The notes beneath the pieces are model-generated. The model was given only the letters and a program-made list of their open reading frames with translations, searched no databases and had not been told where the DNA came from. 64,000 bases of DNA from Mauremys mutica. Its lineage: Eukaryota > Chordata > Testudines > Geoemydidae. The stretch covers positions 17,597,965-17,661,964 of the forward strand of contig NC_059082.1 in NCBI RefSeq assembly GCF_020497125.1, given 5' to 3'. Positions 11,238-23,060 of the stretch are shown in pieces; positions within the stretch are counted from its first letter, which is position 1, and each line of letters opens with the position of its first letter. A program made the position numbers and the translations under genes.

Positions 11238-12412
11238 TGTGATGGGTTGGATCACAGAAACCCCCTTGGGAGCTGCCATCCGATGTGCCAAGACTACTTC
11301 TACCCCTGCTTCCCCTGCCAGCTCAGGACTCCAACACCCTGTCCTGCTGAGCCAGACACACCCATCTGCTCCAACAAAGACCCAGGGTCTGAATTACTTG
11401 CCCCAAAGCTGCAGGTTTACGTGAAAGCAGCTAACAGAAGTGTTCCTGTCTTTAACACGCAGATGCCCAACTCCCAATGGGATCTAAACCCAAATAAATC
11501 TGTTTTACCCTGTATAAAGCTTATGCAGGGTAAACTCAAATTGCTCGCCCTCTATAACACTGATAGAGAGATATGCACAGTTGTTTGCTCCCCGCAGGTA
11601 ATACATACTCTGAGTTAATTAATAAGGAAAAAGTGATTTTATTAAATACAGAAAGTAGGATTTAAGTAGTTCCAAGTAGTAACAGAACAAAGTAAGTCAC
11701 CAAGCAAAATAAAATAAAATGCACAAATCTATATCTAATCAAACTGAATACAGATAAGATCCTCACCAGTTCCAGAATGCTCCCTTTTACAGACTAATCT
11801 TCTTTTAGCCTGGGTCCAGCAGTCACTCACACCCCCTGTAGTTACTGTCCTTTGTTCCAGTTTCTTTCAAGTACCCTGAGGAGTGGAGAGGCTCCCTCTT
11901 TAGCTCAGCTGAAGACAAAATGGAGGGGTCTCACAGGGGGTTAAATAGACTTTCTCTTGTGGGTGAAGACCCCCTCCTCACTCCTATGCAAAGTCCAGCT
12001 CCAAGATGGAGTTTAGGAGTCACCTGGGCAAGTCACATGTCCATGCATGACTTACAGTTTTTACAGGTAGCATCCATTGTTTACATGCTACCTTGAACGT
12101 CCTCAAGTAGACTTCTTATGTGGATTGGAGCATTCCAAGATCCATTGTCCTTTAAGTGTTTCTTGATTAGGTACTTAATTTCAACATTCCTTTCTACAGG
12201 AACTGACCAAATGCTCTACTAAGGTTAATTAGAAATCAAGCCAGTACACAGCCAACATTCATAACTTTGAATACAAAAATGATACATGCATACAAATAGG
12301 ATTAATACATTCGGTAGATCATAACCTTTACAGAGATATGTTACATGGCATATGTAGCATAAAACACATTCTAAGCATATTTCCGTAAAGCCTTATGGGT
12401 GGTACCGTCACA
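11238..12412. mobile_element. Solo LTR-like element
   Basis: The element begins TGTGATGGGTTGGATCACAG and ends GGTGGTACCGTCACA, so it has TGTGA...TCACA termini as LTRs do. It is about 1175 bp and flanked by AATAT (11233-11237) and AATAC (12413-12417), a near-perfect 5-bp target duplication. I recognise this sequence as a frequent turtle interspersed repeat. No internal retroviral coding region is attached and there is no second copy nearby, so it is best read as a solo LTR left after recombination. Its transcriptional orientation is uncertain, although the - strand looks more LTR-like. Confidence 0.65.
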
Positions 12413-12630
12413 AATACTTCAAAGGAAGAATAAATTTTTTAATGATTTTTTTAAATGTTCCATTTTTGAAATTTCCCCCTTTTTTCCCCCCTCACTTTTT
12501 TGTTGGGGACGGGGGGAAGACTACACAGACTGCAAAGAAACACTTTCTCTTTCTCTTCCCCCTCATCCCCAAGGATTTACTGGACATAAAAGTCACCTTT
12601 GAAATGTTAAAATTAAACATATAAAGAATT

Positions 12631-12763
12631 AGGCACCTAAATACCTTTGAGGGTCTGGGCCTTCAGGCTTACAACCCTGTGACTGGGACTGAAGCCAGAT
12701 CCTCAAATATATTTAGGTACATAATGCCTGGGAGTTAGTAGCTAAATACCTTTGAGGATCTGG
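12631..12763. repeat. Short inverted-repeat element (CCAGATCCTCAAA / TTTGAGGATCTGG)
   Basis: CCAGATCCTCAAATATATTT near 12691 and AAATACCTTTGAGGATCTGG ending near 12763 form the arms of a hairpin of about 70 bp. A further half copy (TAGGCACCTAAATACCTTTG) lies just before it. Related arms occur at 42002-42073, and weaker ones at 18485-18820. This is an old dispersed MITE-like family. Confidence 0.55.
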
Positions 12764-15700
12764 TTCTTAAACCCTTTCACAGGACTGCAAGTCCCTTATG
12801 GGAAGCTGGACCCACATTCACCTGTGACTTATCAGCTACCTCACTGAGCTAGCGCATTAATATCAGAACACAGTAATGGGAGCACAAATGGCGGGAGGAG
12901 CTCACAGCCCTGAGTGCATGCCTGTCAGAGACACCACGCACATACTCAGGGTGGCTTGCCTCTCCCGCCTCTTGCACTGCGGCAACTACATTCTATTTTT
13001 AGAACGCAAGCTCGATGAGAGCTACTTCATGTCTGTCTCCTCAAGATGGGAATTATACTCACAGCTCAAAGCGAAGACATATTCACAGTTTGATGGGAGA
13101 GCTGCAGGAAGCAGGTCGGTGCCTGTGGCAGTCTGACTCCCAACCAGACAGTCTTTAGAAGGACTGAGGAAGAGCTTCTAGAAGCAGAGAAGCTGTGGCA
13201 GGAAGCCCCTGAGTCAGGGGAAGGAACAGGTTTGGGATGTGGAATTTGTGTTACCAGTTTTACATGGAAGAAATAAAGCTGAAGACTTGAGAAAAGGGGC
13301 CAGAACCAGGTCTGAACCAGACTCCATGCACGGTGTCTATCCTTCCTGGGCTGGAGAGACAGGCCAGCAGTTTATAGTCCTCTACTTAGGGATAGTCTAA
13401 TTGAATTTTGACAGTATCTAATTGAACTGTCAAGTTCATTGGCTACTTCCATTTTCCAATGCTACAAGCCTGCCTTCTTGACTCCTCAGCTGCCTTCCTC
13501 ATGGAGAGCATGTGGATCCAAGGAGGCAAGATAGGCTGTGGGAGAAACGGAGTGAGCTCTAGGGGAGACACAGTACTCAGCATGGTAAATAGGGAAGCTT
13601 TGGGGGTCATGAGGGATTGAGAAACACATGAGGAGATGGTGAGGTTAGTAGGGATGCACAGGGGCCCTGTGTGTAGAAGCAAGCTAGGGGGATTAAAGAG
13701 GTAGTAGTCTATGGATGTACACAGTGCTGTGGGTTGGAAGAGGGAATAGTTTATTGCCCCTACACTGAAATATCTTCAGCAGATTATCACACTCCAAGGG
13801 CCTGATTCTGATGTCACTTACATCAGGGTAGATCAAGATAACTTCAGCTGCAACCAATGAATTTAGATTAGTGTAAAAAACATATATAGTTTAGATTTGC
13901 ATTAGGCCCTAAATGTTTTCCCAGTGTTGATTTACAGCTTTAATCTAGATCATAATAATGCACAGTTTCCATAATATTGAAAGCTCTCTACAAGGATTGA
14001 TTTTTCTATACAATTACTACTAAATTCTAGGGGCCAGATTATGCCCCTACACATGAATCATGTTGAGATCTCTCTCTTTCATGAGTAGCCCCATTGAAAT
14101 CAAAGGCAGTACTCAGAGTAAGGTACTACTCAACTTGAGTAAGAGTGCTAGAATCTAGTTAATCATTATCTTTGATTTTTCTGATGAGGGCATGCATGTT
14201 ACCAGTCATTAATGAATTATGCAAAAAATATTTTATGTTGGAGCATCTCTTATTTCATGAGTTAAATTTTATTCATAGTTAAATTCCACATGCAAAATAA
14301 TACTGAGCTAGTATGGAGACAAAGACTTATAAAAATCAAAAACTCCCTTTGAAACACATGCTTTCCAGTAAAAGCAGCTTGCAAAATGCAAAACACGGTC
14401 AACATTCCAGTACAATGATGTCAATTTTCATATGCACGGACAAAATGCTATATGTAGAATTCAACTCTATATCAGATCTTCTTTATTTATGATGGGCTCA
14501 TGTTTTCCTCTTTACTTACATCAGAACAAATGCACTGTACAGTGGAGAGTACAACCACTTAAAGGGTTCAAAAGAATCTTTTAAATACAGCTTAGATGGC
14601 AAAAAGCCACATAGATTTTTAAAAGTGAATTTCCATGTTCTGCTTCAATTCTTTTGAAAAATAGCATACATGCACTAAGGACCATTTCTGATGTTTCCCT
14701 CTGCAGTAATTCAGGGAAACCCCTGCCAACAGAGATGGTCTGGAACACCTGATAAAACGCTCCTCAATGACACAATAAAAAGTGACTGCAGAAAACGGGA
14801 ATCACTTCAAATTTTGCAAGGGTTATAAGCAAAACACAAATTATCTTTCTGAAGATCTTTTTTTCTTCCCCAAAAATAAACAGAGCCAATTTCTAAGAAA
14901 ACTAACAGCTGTGGAAACAGCTTTAAATGTCATCTATCCTTTGTAGTAAAATGGAGAAAAAATAAAATGATTCACACCATCCAAGAGGATCGGATATCAT
15001 AACCAACTAGTTAACACTAATGAAATTCAGCTTAGATTTGCTTCTTATGGGTAGGCCTTACTCAGGAAAAACTCCCACTTATGTTTCAGGCAAAGCTCCC
15101 ATTGACTTCACTGGCAGTTTTGCCTGTGCTCAGCATTCACAGTACAGTCCTACTGAAGTAGAAATCCTGAACTTTATAAATTTAAATCCCAGTCCTGGAA
15201 CTGGCCCACTCATCTGGAGTTTATGCCTGCACACAGCCCCACCGTGTATGGGGCTCTGCAAACATGGATCTGATTCCAGGATCTGGGAATATGTGGCCAG
15301 GCCTGTAGTCCCCACACAGGCAAAACTACTGCTGAAGTCAATTAATGGGAATTTTGCCCAGATAATGAATGATCAGGCCTTTATTCGCCACTCCTACATT
15401 ACAGTCAAAGAGAGCAGCGACTTCCTTTGTGCACTACCCTGTTGGAGTATTGGCATTACAGACTGAAAAAATGAGCAATGTTGGCTTATAAATTCTTCTA
15501 CTTTTTTGCAACTTTTTAAAAAAAAATAATGGTTTCTAAATGATGGCTGGCTCACAAAATTCTCAAGCCTGCCACAAAAATAAGCATTTTTGTTATAACA
15601 TTTCACAGGTGGTCATTGAGGGTGAAATTCTCCCCTGCACAGAGGATCAGAACAAGACCATGTATTACATATGTCCCCACTATACTTAAGGGCTTAATTG

Positions 15701-17160
15701 AAGCCATAGCAATATACAGTTCCTGTGCTGGCCCTCTGCAAAGGGGTGTGTCACCTCTGAAAGTTTAGTTTTTCCGAATACATCTCTGTTATCCCTACAG
15801 AAACTGTGTAACTTTTTTAAAGTATTACATTTAGCCTACACTGGTTCAGGATACAACCAATCATATTTCCTATTGCATATTAATCATGTTTCCATGAGGC
15901 AACTTAGACCCATTAAATAAAAATATGGATAATTTTCACTTTCAAAGAACAACTGTTATTTAAAACTATGTAAAGATTTAAAAGGTTGTGATTTAAAAAG
16001 GTAATATTAACAGGATATTCGAAAGGCCCATGAGACTCACAAAACTAAGTAAAATGTGTTTTCCTACTAATCTAATTGCTTACTAATTTTCAAGCTATTC
16101 CCACAGGGTGAGTAATGCATTTTAAGTCTAACCCTTGGCATTAAAAATACATTTATAGCTTCCTCTTAGCATAAGACAAACAGCTACACAGTACAAAACC
16201 ATACATTAAGATGGCATTCTGGAGCTTTTGTTATAGTATTAAACCAACCTATTGTATTCTAAAATCTAATTCAAAGGGGTCGGAAAGGAAAATGTAAAGT
16301 TTGAGTGCCTGATACCACACTGAGGTTAAGCAAAACACACAGTCATGCAGGGAAGGAGTCTGGAATACGTGCATCTTGCTCACAGGACTGATCACATAGT
16401 GAAAGTGCACATTATGCCAAGACTTATTTAGTAAAATATCAGTAGCCATTACTTTGGCGTGCTCCCTCAGTAGCAAGGAAATATTAGCATGAGACTGACA
16501 AACAGAACACCACAGCAATCAGTCAGCATAGCCAGTCTCTCTGCATACCTAAAAGAAAGGTCTATAGAGTTTCTGAGTAGAACACAAAGGGAAAAAAATA
16601 TGAAACAAATAAAGAGTTGCTTATTAATCTTGTACCAACTGGCATTGAAAGTCTGGAGACAAATTTAAAAAACAAAAATGTAAACTTTTAAACAATGGTT
16701 CAAGAGTGAAAGCTTCACAGACTGTGTACACTCTAGGCAGAAAGTGCAGCCATTAACCACATAAGGAATCTCATTGCCTTCACTGAAAAAAACTCATGTG
16801 AGCAAGGGTTACAGAATCAGACCACTTTTGAGTGAAGTACAATCATAGACCACCACCCAAATGGTGCATCAGCTTCTGATATTATTTGAATCCATAGTTC
16901 TACAGAACAGAAATTACATGGTAATACTACTATAGGAAGTGCCCAGAATCCATAAAGCACATAGAGAACATATTTCTGGTAGTAAGTAGACTCTCTCTCT
17001 TGCCTTTTGAACAAACATTGATGGGGTCAGCTGAAAAAGCAGCAATATGCTGAGTGTACCCTAAGTGCTCCAACTAGAACATCATTGCCCTATAAGCAGT
17101 CTATACTAAAGACAATACTACACAACTGGCTGATCTCAGTCAGTAGCCATGTCAATCAAC
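12764..17160. other. Gene-free stretch
   Basis: No supported gene. The small reading frames (12876-13136, 13443-13682, 15020-15466, 16249-16518) show no recognisable domain or splice context. Short degenerate pieces of an ATTGACTTCA-type dispersed repeat occur near 14090, 15100 and 15330. Confidence 0.5.
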
Positions 17161-17164
17161 CAGG

Positions 17165-17400
17165 GAACAGTTTAAGATTAAGTGGGGTGTGTTTTGAGTC
17201 TCCAAATTGTTGTGTATTTGGTTGTCATGGATTTTGTTACTATGGCAACTGAGTTAGACTATTAAGGGATAGCTCAGCCGGTTTCAACCGGCTGAGTGAG
17301 CTCTCTGTGTCTGTAAATAAAATGGAGGTTTTGGTTAGCTGTCTGCTCTCTGGCCTCAAGTGATTGCTTCCTACACCGGCTGCCCCTAGGACATAACACA
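17165..17400 (+). mobile_element. Possible LTR fragment
   Basis: The segment contains an inverted pair around GCCGGTTTCAACCGGC, the signal-like AATAAAATGGAGG, and then GGCCTCAAGTGATTGCTTCC and a CA-ending terminus (GGACATAACA). That order (core, AATAAA, short 3' part ending CA) resembles the R/U5 side of a retroviral LTR. I could not find a clear target duplication or the left end, so this is tentative. Confidence 0.3.
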
Positions 17401-18484
17401 AATGAAAGACTGCTTCAAGGCCTTTTATAAAAAAGGACTCTCCCCAAGTCAGGAAGCCAAATCATGTTTTAAAACAGGCCATTATTTGCATTAGCTTTTC
17501 ACATCTCCTTTGCATGCCAGTATATGGCCTACAGTATCCACAAACAAATACACAAGTAAAATAACAATAACCAAAAGAAAAAAACAAGTTCTTTTAGGAG
17601 CTAGCTAATTTCTAACTGAATCAGCAAGCTCGGAGCGAAGCCAATTTCTGCAAACTTGCAAGGGCTTCTCCTGCAAGATGCAGGCCAGGAAACATTTATT
17701 ACTGAACAGAGGGATACCCGGCCTTACGCCTCCATTACATGGAAGTGCAGGTATGTCAGTATCAGCCCAATTTTACTTTGTATTAAGTAATAAACGTACA
17801 GACCATGTATTTAAAACTCTCCTGCGGTTTGCCATGGCCTAGACAGCCAACCACAGTAGGTCATCCAACATACACATACACAGTACATACTCCAAGCAGC
17901 TTGCATGTACCAACAAGAGAATGTATCCCATAAATCTTAAGCAATCTAGGTTTTTGACAAACCAACTGACGACAGAAAGAACATTGTACAAAGAGAGAAA
18001 CAAGACATTGTTTCCCCCAAAAAATAAATGCTCCACTTACTTAGTTCTATAAAATAGCATTGATAAACAGTGGAGATCTCCCACTGTGACAGTAATGACA
18101 ACAGTTAGCATACAACAGCAATCTAGTAATTACACCCTTAAGTGCATTTTTAACATTGTTTTACATTTCAATCAAGTTGACTTGTGTTCACCGTTTTTCT
18201 AGTGAATCCAGAAGTATGACAAACTGATAATTCCTGGAAACCACATTACTCAAAACAGATTGGGAGGACTGTTTTCATTTTCTTTCCATAATGATGTTAA
18301 ATCTAATAAATATAAATTAGAAACAGAAATAACACCATTCCAAAACAATAATTTATATAACATGATGTCTGGAAGTGATATTTCAGTCCAAATTTTCCTT
18401 TTGTGCACATGTAACGTTTGCACATGCGATTTTCAAGCACTGGCCGATATCTGCACACATCACAAACCTATTTTTCAGATTTAA
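17401..18484. other. Gene-free stretch
   Basis: AT-rich DNA with no coding or repeat structure I can support. Short frames at 17839-18036 (- strand) and 18260-18484 (+ strand) look like chance. Confidence 0.45.
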
Positions 18485-18820
18485 GAGTAAAATGATCAAA
18501 AGTGCCTAAATGACTTAGGAGCTGAAGTCTCAATTCAAAACTGATTTAGGCTCTTGAAGCCAGATTTTCAAATGTATTGAGGAGCCTACAGATGAAGATA
18601 TATGTTTTTGAAAATCCCAGTAGGCACCTAAACGGATTAAGTGCCTTACTCCTATTGAATTCCTAGGAAATAGGCACATAAAGTAAAATCTACATAAGTG
18701 CCTAAGCAGGTTAAGTGCATAATTTTAATCACCTGTGTGCAGGTGACAATGGTCAAAAAAATGAGCATGCAAAATTGCATACAAAAATAGACTGAGGCTG
18801 TTTTGAAAATGTGGCCCTGG
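18485..18820. repeat. Degenerate dispersed repeat (TAGGCACCTAA-type words)
   Basis: Repeated words such as AGTAGGCACCTAAA, AATAGGCACATAAA and AAGTGCCTAAG, together with CAGATTTTCAAATG and TTTTGAAAATCCC, mark an old, diverged family also seen at 12631-12763. Its ends cannot be set. Confidence 0.4.
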
Positions 18821-19055
18821 AATTCAATAGCAGCTGACAATATACAGATTTTAGCAGATATTTTTGAAAACCCTCATTCTGATGGGAAGAGTGCAGAGGA
18901 AAATGTATTTATAGGGCCAATGTGAGCTTCTGGGTTGGTACCCGCAGGTGAGGGCAGCGCATGACGGAGCCGTCACACCACCCCCAGAAGCCACTGCTGG
19001 ACATGCTGGCCACTTCTGGGAGCGGCACAGGGCCTGCCTTAGCCCCACTGCGTGT

Positions 19056-19180
19056 CTCATAGACTCATAGACTTAAGGTCAGAAGGGACCATTATGGTCA
19101 TCTAGTCTGACCTCCTGCACAATGCAGGCCACAGAATCTCACCCACCCACTCCTGAAACAAACCCCTAACCTATGTCACC
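19056..19180 (-). mobile_element. CR1 LINE 3' fragment
   Basis: On the + strand the piece reads TCATAGACTCATAGACTTAA, then AGAAGGGACCATTATGGTCA and TCTAGTCTGACCTCCTGCA. This is the reverse complement of a CR1 3' end (GACCTC..., TTCCAACC, ATTCTATGA tail). It is a short 5'-truncated copy on the - strand. Confidence 0.7.
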
Positions 19181-19189
19181 CCGGAGCTG

Positions 19190-19580
19190 CTCGAGATAAG
19201 TGGCGCCAAGCCAGAGCCCACACCCCAAACCCCTCATGCACCCCGCACCCCAACCCCCTGCCCTGAACCCCCTAACCCCCTATCTTGAGCCCCCTGCTGT
19301 ACCCCTCCTGCACCCCAACACCCTGCCCTGAGCCCCCTGCCGCACTCCTTACCCCTCCTGCACCCCTGCCCTGAGCCCCCTCCTGCACCCCACACCCTTC
19401 CTGCACCCCACATCCTGCCCTGAGCCCCCTCCCACATTCTGCACCCCCTCCTGGACCCCAACCCCCTGCCTTGAGCTCCGTCCTGCACCCCACACCCCAA
19501 CCCCCTGCCCTGAGCCCCCTCCTGCACCCTGCCCCAAGCCCTTGTTTTAATCCCCTTACTGTACACACCACCCCCTCCCA
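19190..19580. repeat. C-rich minisatellite
   Basis: Imperfect tandem units built from CCCCTGCCCTGAGCCCCCTC, CTGCACCCCACACCCCAACC and variants repeat through this stretch, with irregular spacing of about 20-60 bp. The - strand shows Gly-rich open frames (for example 19234-19581) that are products of the repeat, not genes. Confidence 0.8.
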
Positions 19581-20050
19581 CACCCCTGCCCCAGCCCTAC
19601 ATTCATGGCTCTGCATACAATTTCCCCACCCCGATGTGGCCCTCAGGCCAAAAAGTTTGTCCACCCCTGTTCTAGAACCTAAACTGGATAATTCACATAC
19701 AGCCCTGTGAAGAAGGATGGGTAGATCTTAAGTAGTGCACACTACTTTTATGGATCCTCTGCGCAAAGGAGAATTTCATTTGTATTTGTACAAGTGTGAT
19801 AGGTTGATCTGAACAACACACAAGATTCACAGGATTCCAGTGCATTACTGCACAGCTAAGGAGTGAAACCACATTAAAAACAAATACACAGACACAAATA
19901 AAGCCTGTATTTTAAATGTTATAAGCTTTTGATATCCATTCCTAATATATGTACAAAGGAAATGGTGCAAAAAGAGAAACAGAAACAATACTCTTATCCC
20001 TAAACTGACGAAGATTTAAAACCTCTTCCAGGACACATGCACATAAGTAA

Positions 20051-20606
20051 GGGTATGTCTACACTAGAAACACTATAGTGGCACACAATGGCCGTGCACT
20101 GCTATAGTGGAGTCACTTACTACAGAGATGGAAGTGCTTCCATTACTGTAGTAAATCCAACTTTCCAAGAGTCAGTAGCAAGGTTGATGGAAGAATTCTT
20201 CCATAGACTTAGCAGTGTCTATACTAGGGCTTAGGTCAGCTTAGCAACATCTGTCAGAGCAGTGAATTTTTCACACCCCTGAGCAACATAGCTTGGACAA
20301 CCTAAGAATCAGTCTACACTAGCACTTTTGTCAGTAAAACTTTTGTCAATCAGAGATGTGAAAAAACACACCCCTGACCAACATAAGTTTCACCGACAAA
20401 AACACCGGTGTGGACAGCACTATGTCAGCACAGCAGGAGACACTCTCCCGCCAACATAGCTACTGCCGCTCATTGGGGGTGGTTTAGTTATGACGTTGGG
20501 AGAGCTCTCTCCCGCTGGCATACAGCGGCTATATGGGAGACCTTATAGCAGCACAGCTGCAGTGGTACAATTGTGCCACCGTACGATCTGTAGTATAGAC
20601 ACAGCC
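20051..20606. mobile_element. Harbinger-like MITE with TAA target duplication
   Basis: The left end is GGGTATGTCTACACTA and the right end, on the other strand, GGCTGTGTCTATACTA. TAA stands at 20048-20050 and at 20607-20609. The ends match the terminus of the autonomous Harbinger at 6111 (GTCTACACTA core), so the same transposase type may mobilise it. The interior contains several inverted pieces (ATGGAAGAATTCTTCCAT; CACACCCCTGAGCAACATAG) and may be two related units in tandem, with the join near 20310. There is no coding capacity. Confidence 0.75.
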
Positions 20607-20609
20607 TAA

Positions 20610-22188
20610 ATTTTAGGTGTAGAACAGGCTTAAGTAATAATTGAGTTACCAGATTATTGAACAGACCTGCCTTCAAAATAAGACCCCTCTAATGGCAAGC
20701 TGCATGCAGAAGTTGACCTAAGACCCACTCCAGCCTCACTCCTTTGAATGCCAACTCCAGTTCCACCAGCTCTCTGCTTTTCCTTTGTAAGGCCTTCCTT
20801 CAGAACCAGGCTACCCTCACTCAGTGGTTTCTGGAGTTGCCCTGGCTATACCCAATGTCTAGTCTGGAATGCTGAGCTCACTAAGAACGCTAATGAACTG
20901 CACTCCAAAACCAAACTAACTCTTTCACTATATACAAACTATTTCAGGAGGATTTTGCATCTTAAGAATTACACTGCAACTGTTCCATTAAGACTGTATT
21001 GGATTGAAGATAATGTATTGTGGCCATGCACAATTTATCAGCTCTACAAAATTTTGGCAGCCACTGATTTAATGGCACATTTAAGCTGTTGTAATGTCCA
21101 AAATTTGCATAACATTAATGCAACACTATTCCATCTCCAGAGATTTTTTATAGTATTCTTATGAAACAAACACAAATAGAGAGCCCAATTAAATACCTGC
21201 TCCCATTGAAGTTAATAGGAGTTTTGCAATTGACCGTAGAATGTTGCCAACTCTTGTGATTTTATTGCAACCTTCATGATAACTGGTGTTTTTTAAAGCC
21301 CCAACGCCTACAGTCAAGTGACTACATAAGAATTTCAGTTTTCATTATTTTTTAAAAAAATTAAAAAGCAAGATTCTAGGCCACACAGTTGCAGAGGAAG
21401 ACTTGAAAGTGGCTCAGAAACCAGAAGGCAAACTTTAAAAATTAAAATAAAACAAATAATATTTTTAATTATGACATTTAAGCTAATCTCATGATTTTGG
21501 GGGGCCTAACTCATTATTTTTGATCAGCTGAGGTTAGCAATACTGCTTTAATAGGAGCAGAATCATGCCCTCAGGGCAGGAATGGAATTTGGTGTGCTAT
21601 GCAAAACTGCAGCCTCAATACCAGACTGATTTGGTAAGGAGCATGAGATATCCATTTGCACAGAATATAGGCTGAATGAGCAATTATCTGCGATTAAGCC
21701 TTCACATATCTACTAAAGCTGGGGGGGGATATCAAACCAGAGTCATTCTTAGGTTTGTTTACCTAATTTATCTTATCAAAGTTATGTTATTCATTTACAA
21801 AAGATTATTCCTACACAGAGGCTCCTAGGCAAGTCTTTGATATCTTGGTAGCCCAGCTACTATACTGGTTGGCAGGAGGTCAATGCATAACTATCTGGGT
21901 GATCTCAGTGCAATTCTTTGTGTGACCACAACATAAAACTACCAACAAAATTAGTACTAACTGGCACCATTGTTGAAAGTCACAGGAAACTAAGGTCAAA
22001 ACGGTGATGGAGACTGAATCACCTTTTCTCCATTGGGGTGGTCTCTCTAAGGCAGTTTTAAGACATTTTTGAGAAAGTATGAGTAAGCTTTACTTGCTTG
22101 AACTGTGCCATTACAAAACATCTATGTATGTGACACCACTAATAATCACTGCAATAGAAATATTCATGCAAAAAAATGGAAAAATAAA
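20610..22188. other. Gene-free stretch
   Basis: No supported gene. The frame at 20748-21164 on the + strand has no recognisable domain and no splice context. The rest is AT-rich. Confidence 0.45.
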
Positions 22189-22297
22189 ATCCTAGAAATG
22201 TATGGCTGGAAGGGACCTTGTAAAATCAGTCATCAAGTCCAGCCCCCTGCACTGAGGCAGGATCAAGTAAATCTACCCCATTCCCAACCATCATCTA
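22189..22297 (-). mobile_element. CR1 LINE 3' end
   Basis: The + strand reads CCTAGAAATGTATGGCTGGA, AGGGACCTTGTAAAATCAGT and CAAGTCCAGCCCCCTGCACT. This is the reverse complement of the CR1 3' untranslated end (compare the copy ending at 29531). It lies immediately left of a hAT-type half-element. Confidence 0.7.
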
Positions 22298-22301
22298 GAC
22301 C

Positions 22302-22500
22302 AGTGTTTCCCAAACTTGGGACACCGCTTGTGTAGGGAAAGCCCCTGGCGGGCCAGGTTGGTTTGTTTACCTGCCACGTCTGCAGGTCCGGCTGATCGCG
22401 GCTCCCACTGGCCGCAGTTCGCCGCTCCAGGCCAATGGGAGCTGCTGGAAGCGGCAGCCAGTACGTCCCTCAGCCCACACCGTTTCCAGCAGCTCCCACT
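22302..22500. mobile_element. Partial copy of the palindromic hAT MITE found at 40505
   Basis: It starts CAGTGTTTCCCAAACTTGGG, followed by CACCGCTTGTGTAGGGAAAG and CTGATCGCGGCTCCCACTGG. These correspond to the left arm and part of the right arm of the 40505-40826 element. The remaining right arm is missing. It separates two CR1 pieces, which suggests nested insertion. Confidence 0.7.
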
Positions 22501-23060
22501 AGCCTGGAGTAGAACTGGACACAGTATTCCAGCCTCACCAGTGCCAAGTAGAATGGAACAATTACCTCCCGTTTCTTACATACAACACTCCTGTTAATTC
22601 ACCCCAGAATTGTACTAGCCTTTTTCACAACTGTATCACATCGTTGACTCATATTCAATTTGTGGTCTACTGTAACCCACAGATCCTCTTCAGCAGTACT
22701 AACAAATAGCCAGTTACTTCCCCATATTGTAGTTGTGCATTTGATTTTTCCTTCCTAATTAAAATACTTGGCACTTATCTTTATTGAATTGCATCTGGTT
22801 GATTTCAAACCAATTCTACAATTTATCAAGGTCATTTTGACTTCTAATCCAATCCCCCAAAGTGCTTGCAACTCCTTCCAGTTTGGCATCATCTGCAAAT
22901 TTTATAAGCATTGCACTCCACTCCATCATCCAAGTCATTAATGAAAATATTGACTAATACCAGTCCCAGGACTGAACCCTGTGCAACTCTTCCCAGTTTG
23001 ATATGCCCTCCCAGTTTGACAAGAAACCATTGATAAGTCTTTCTAAAATATTAAAGCAAG
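22501..23060 (-). pseudogene. Decayed CR1 reverse-transcriptase fragment
   Basis: Read on the - strand, this stretch gives recognisable CR1 reverse-transcriptase remnants: a GVP..SVLGPVLVNIFINDL-like run near 22960-22990, KFADDAKLEG-like near 22890-22910, QNDLDKL near 22830, then GRKNQMHNYNMG and MSQRCDTVVKKA-type segments down to about 22600. Several stops and shifts break the frame, so it is an old dead copy. With the 3' end at 22189-22297 it may be one element split by the hAT half-copy, although about 450 bp of the expected 3' coding part is missing. Confidence 0.7.

Larger units (their letters stand above)
18888..19669 (-). mobile_element. hAT-like element with internal minisatellite and an inserted CR1 piece
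   Basis: Read on the - strand, the element starts CAGGGGTGGACAAACTTTTT at 19669, a terminus I recognise from a turtle hAT-type family. It runs into a G-rich minisatellite (19190-19580), then meets a CR1 3' fragment (19056-19180), and beyond that a GC-rich part (18915-19053) that seems to be the other end of the same family. The CR1 may have inserted into the element. The left terminus and target duplication are unclear. Confidence 0.5.

Noticed and set aside
19234..19664. Gly-rich - strand frames (115 and 130 codons)
   Set aside because: They are translations of the C-rich minisatellite.
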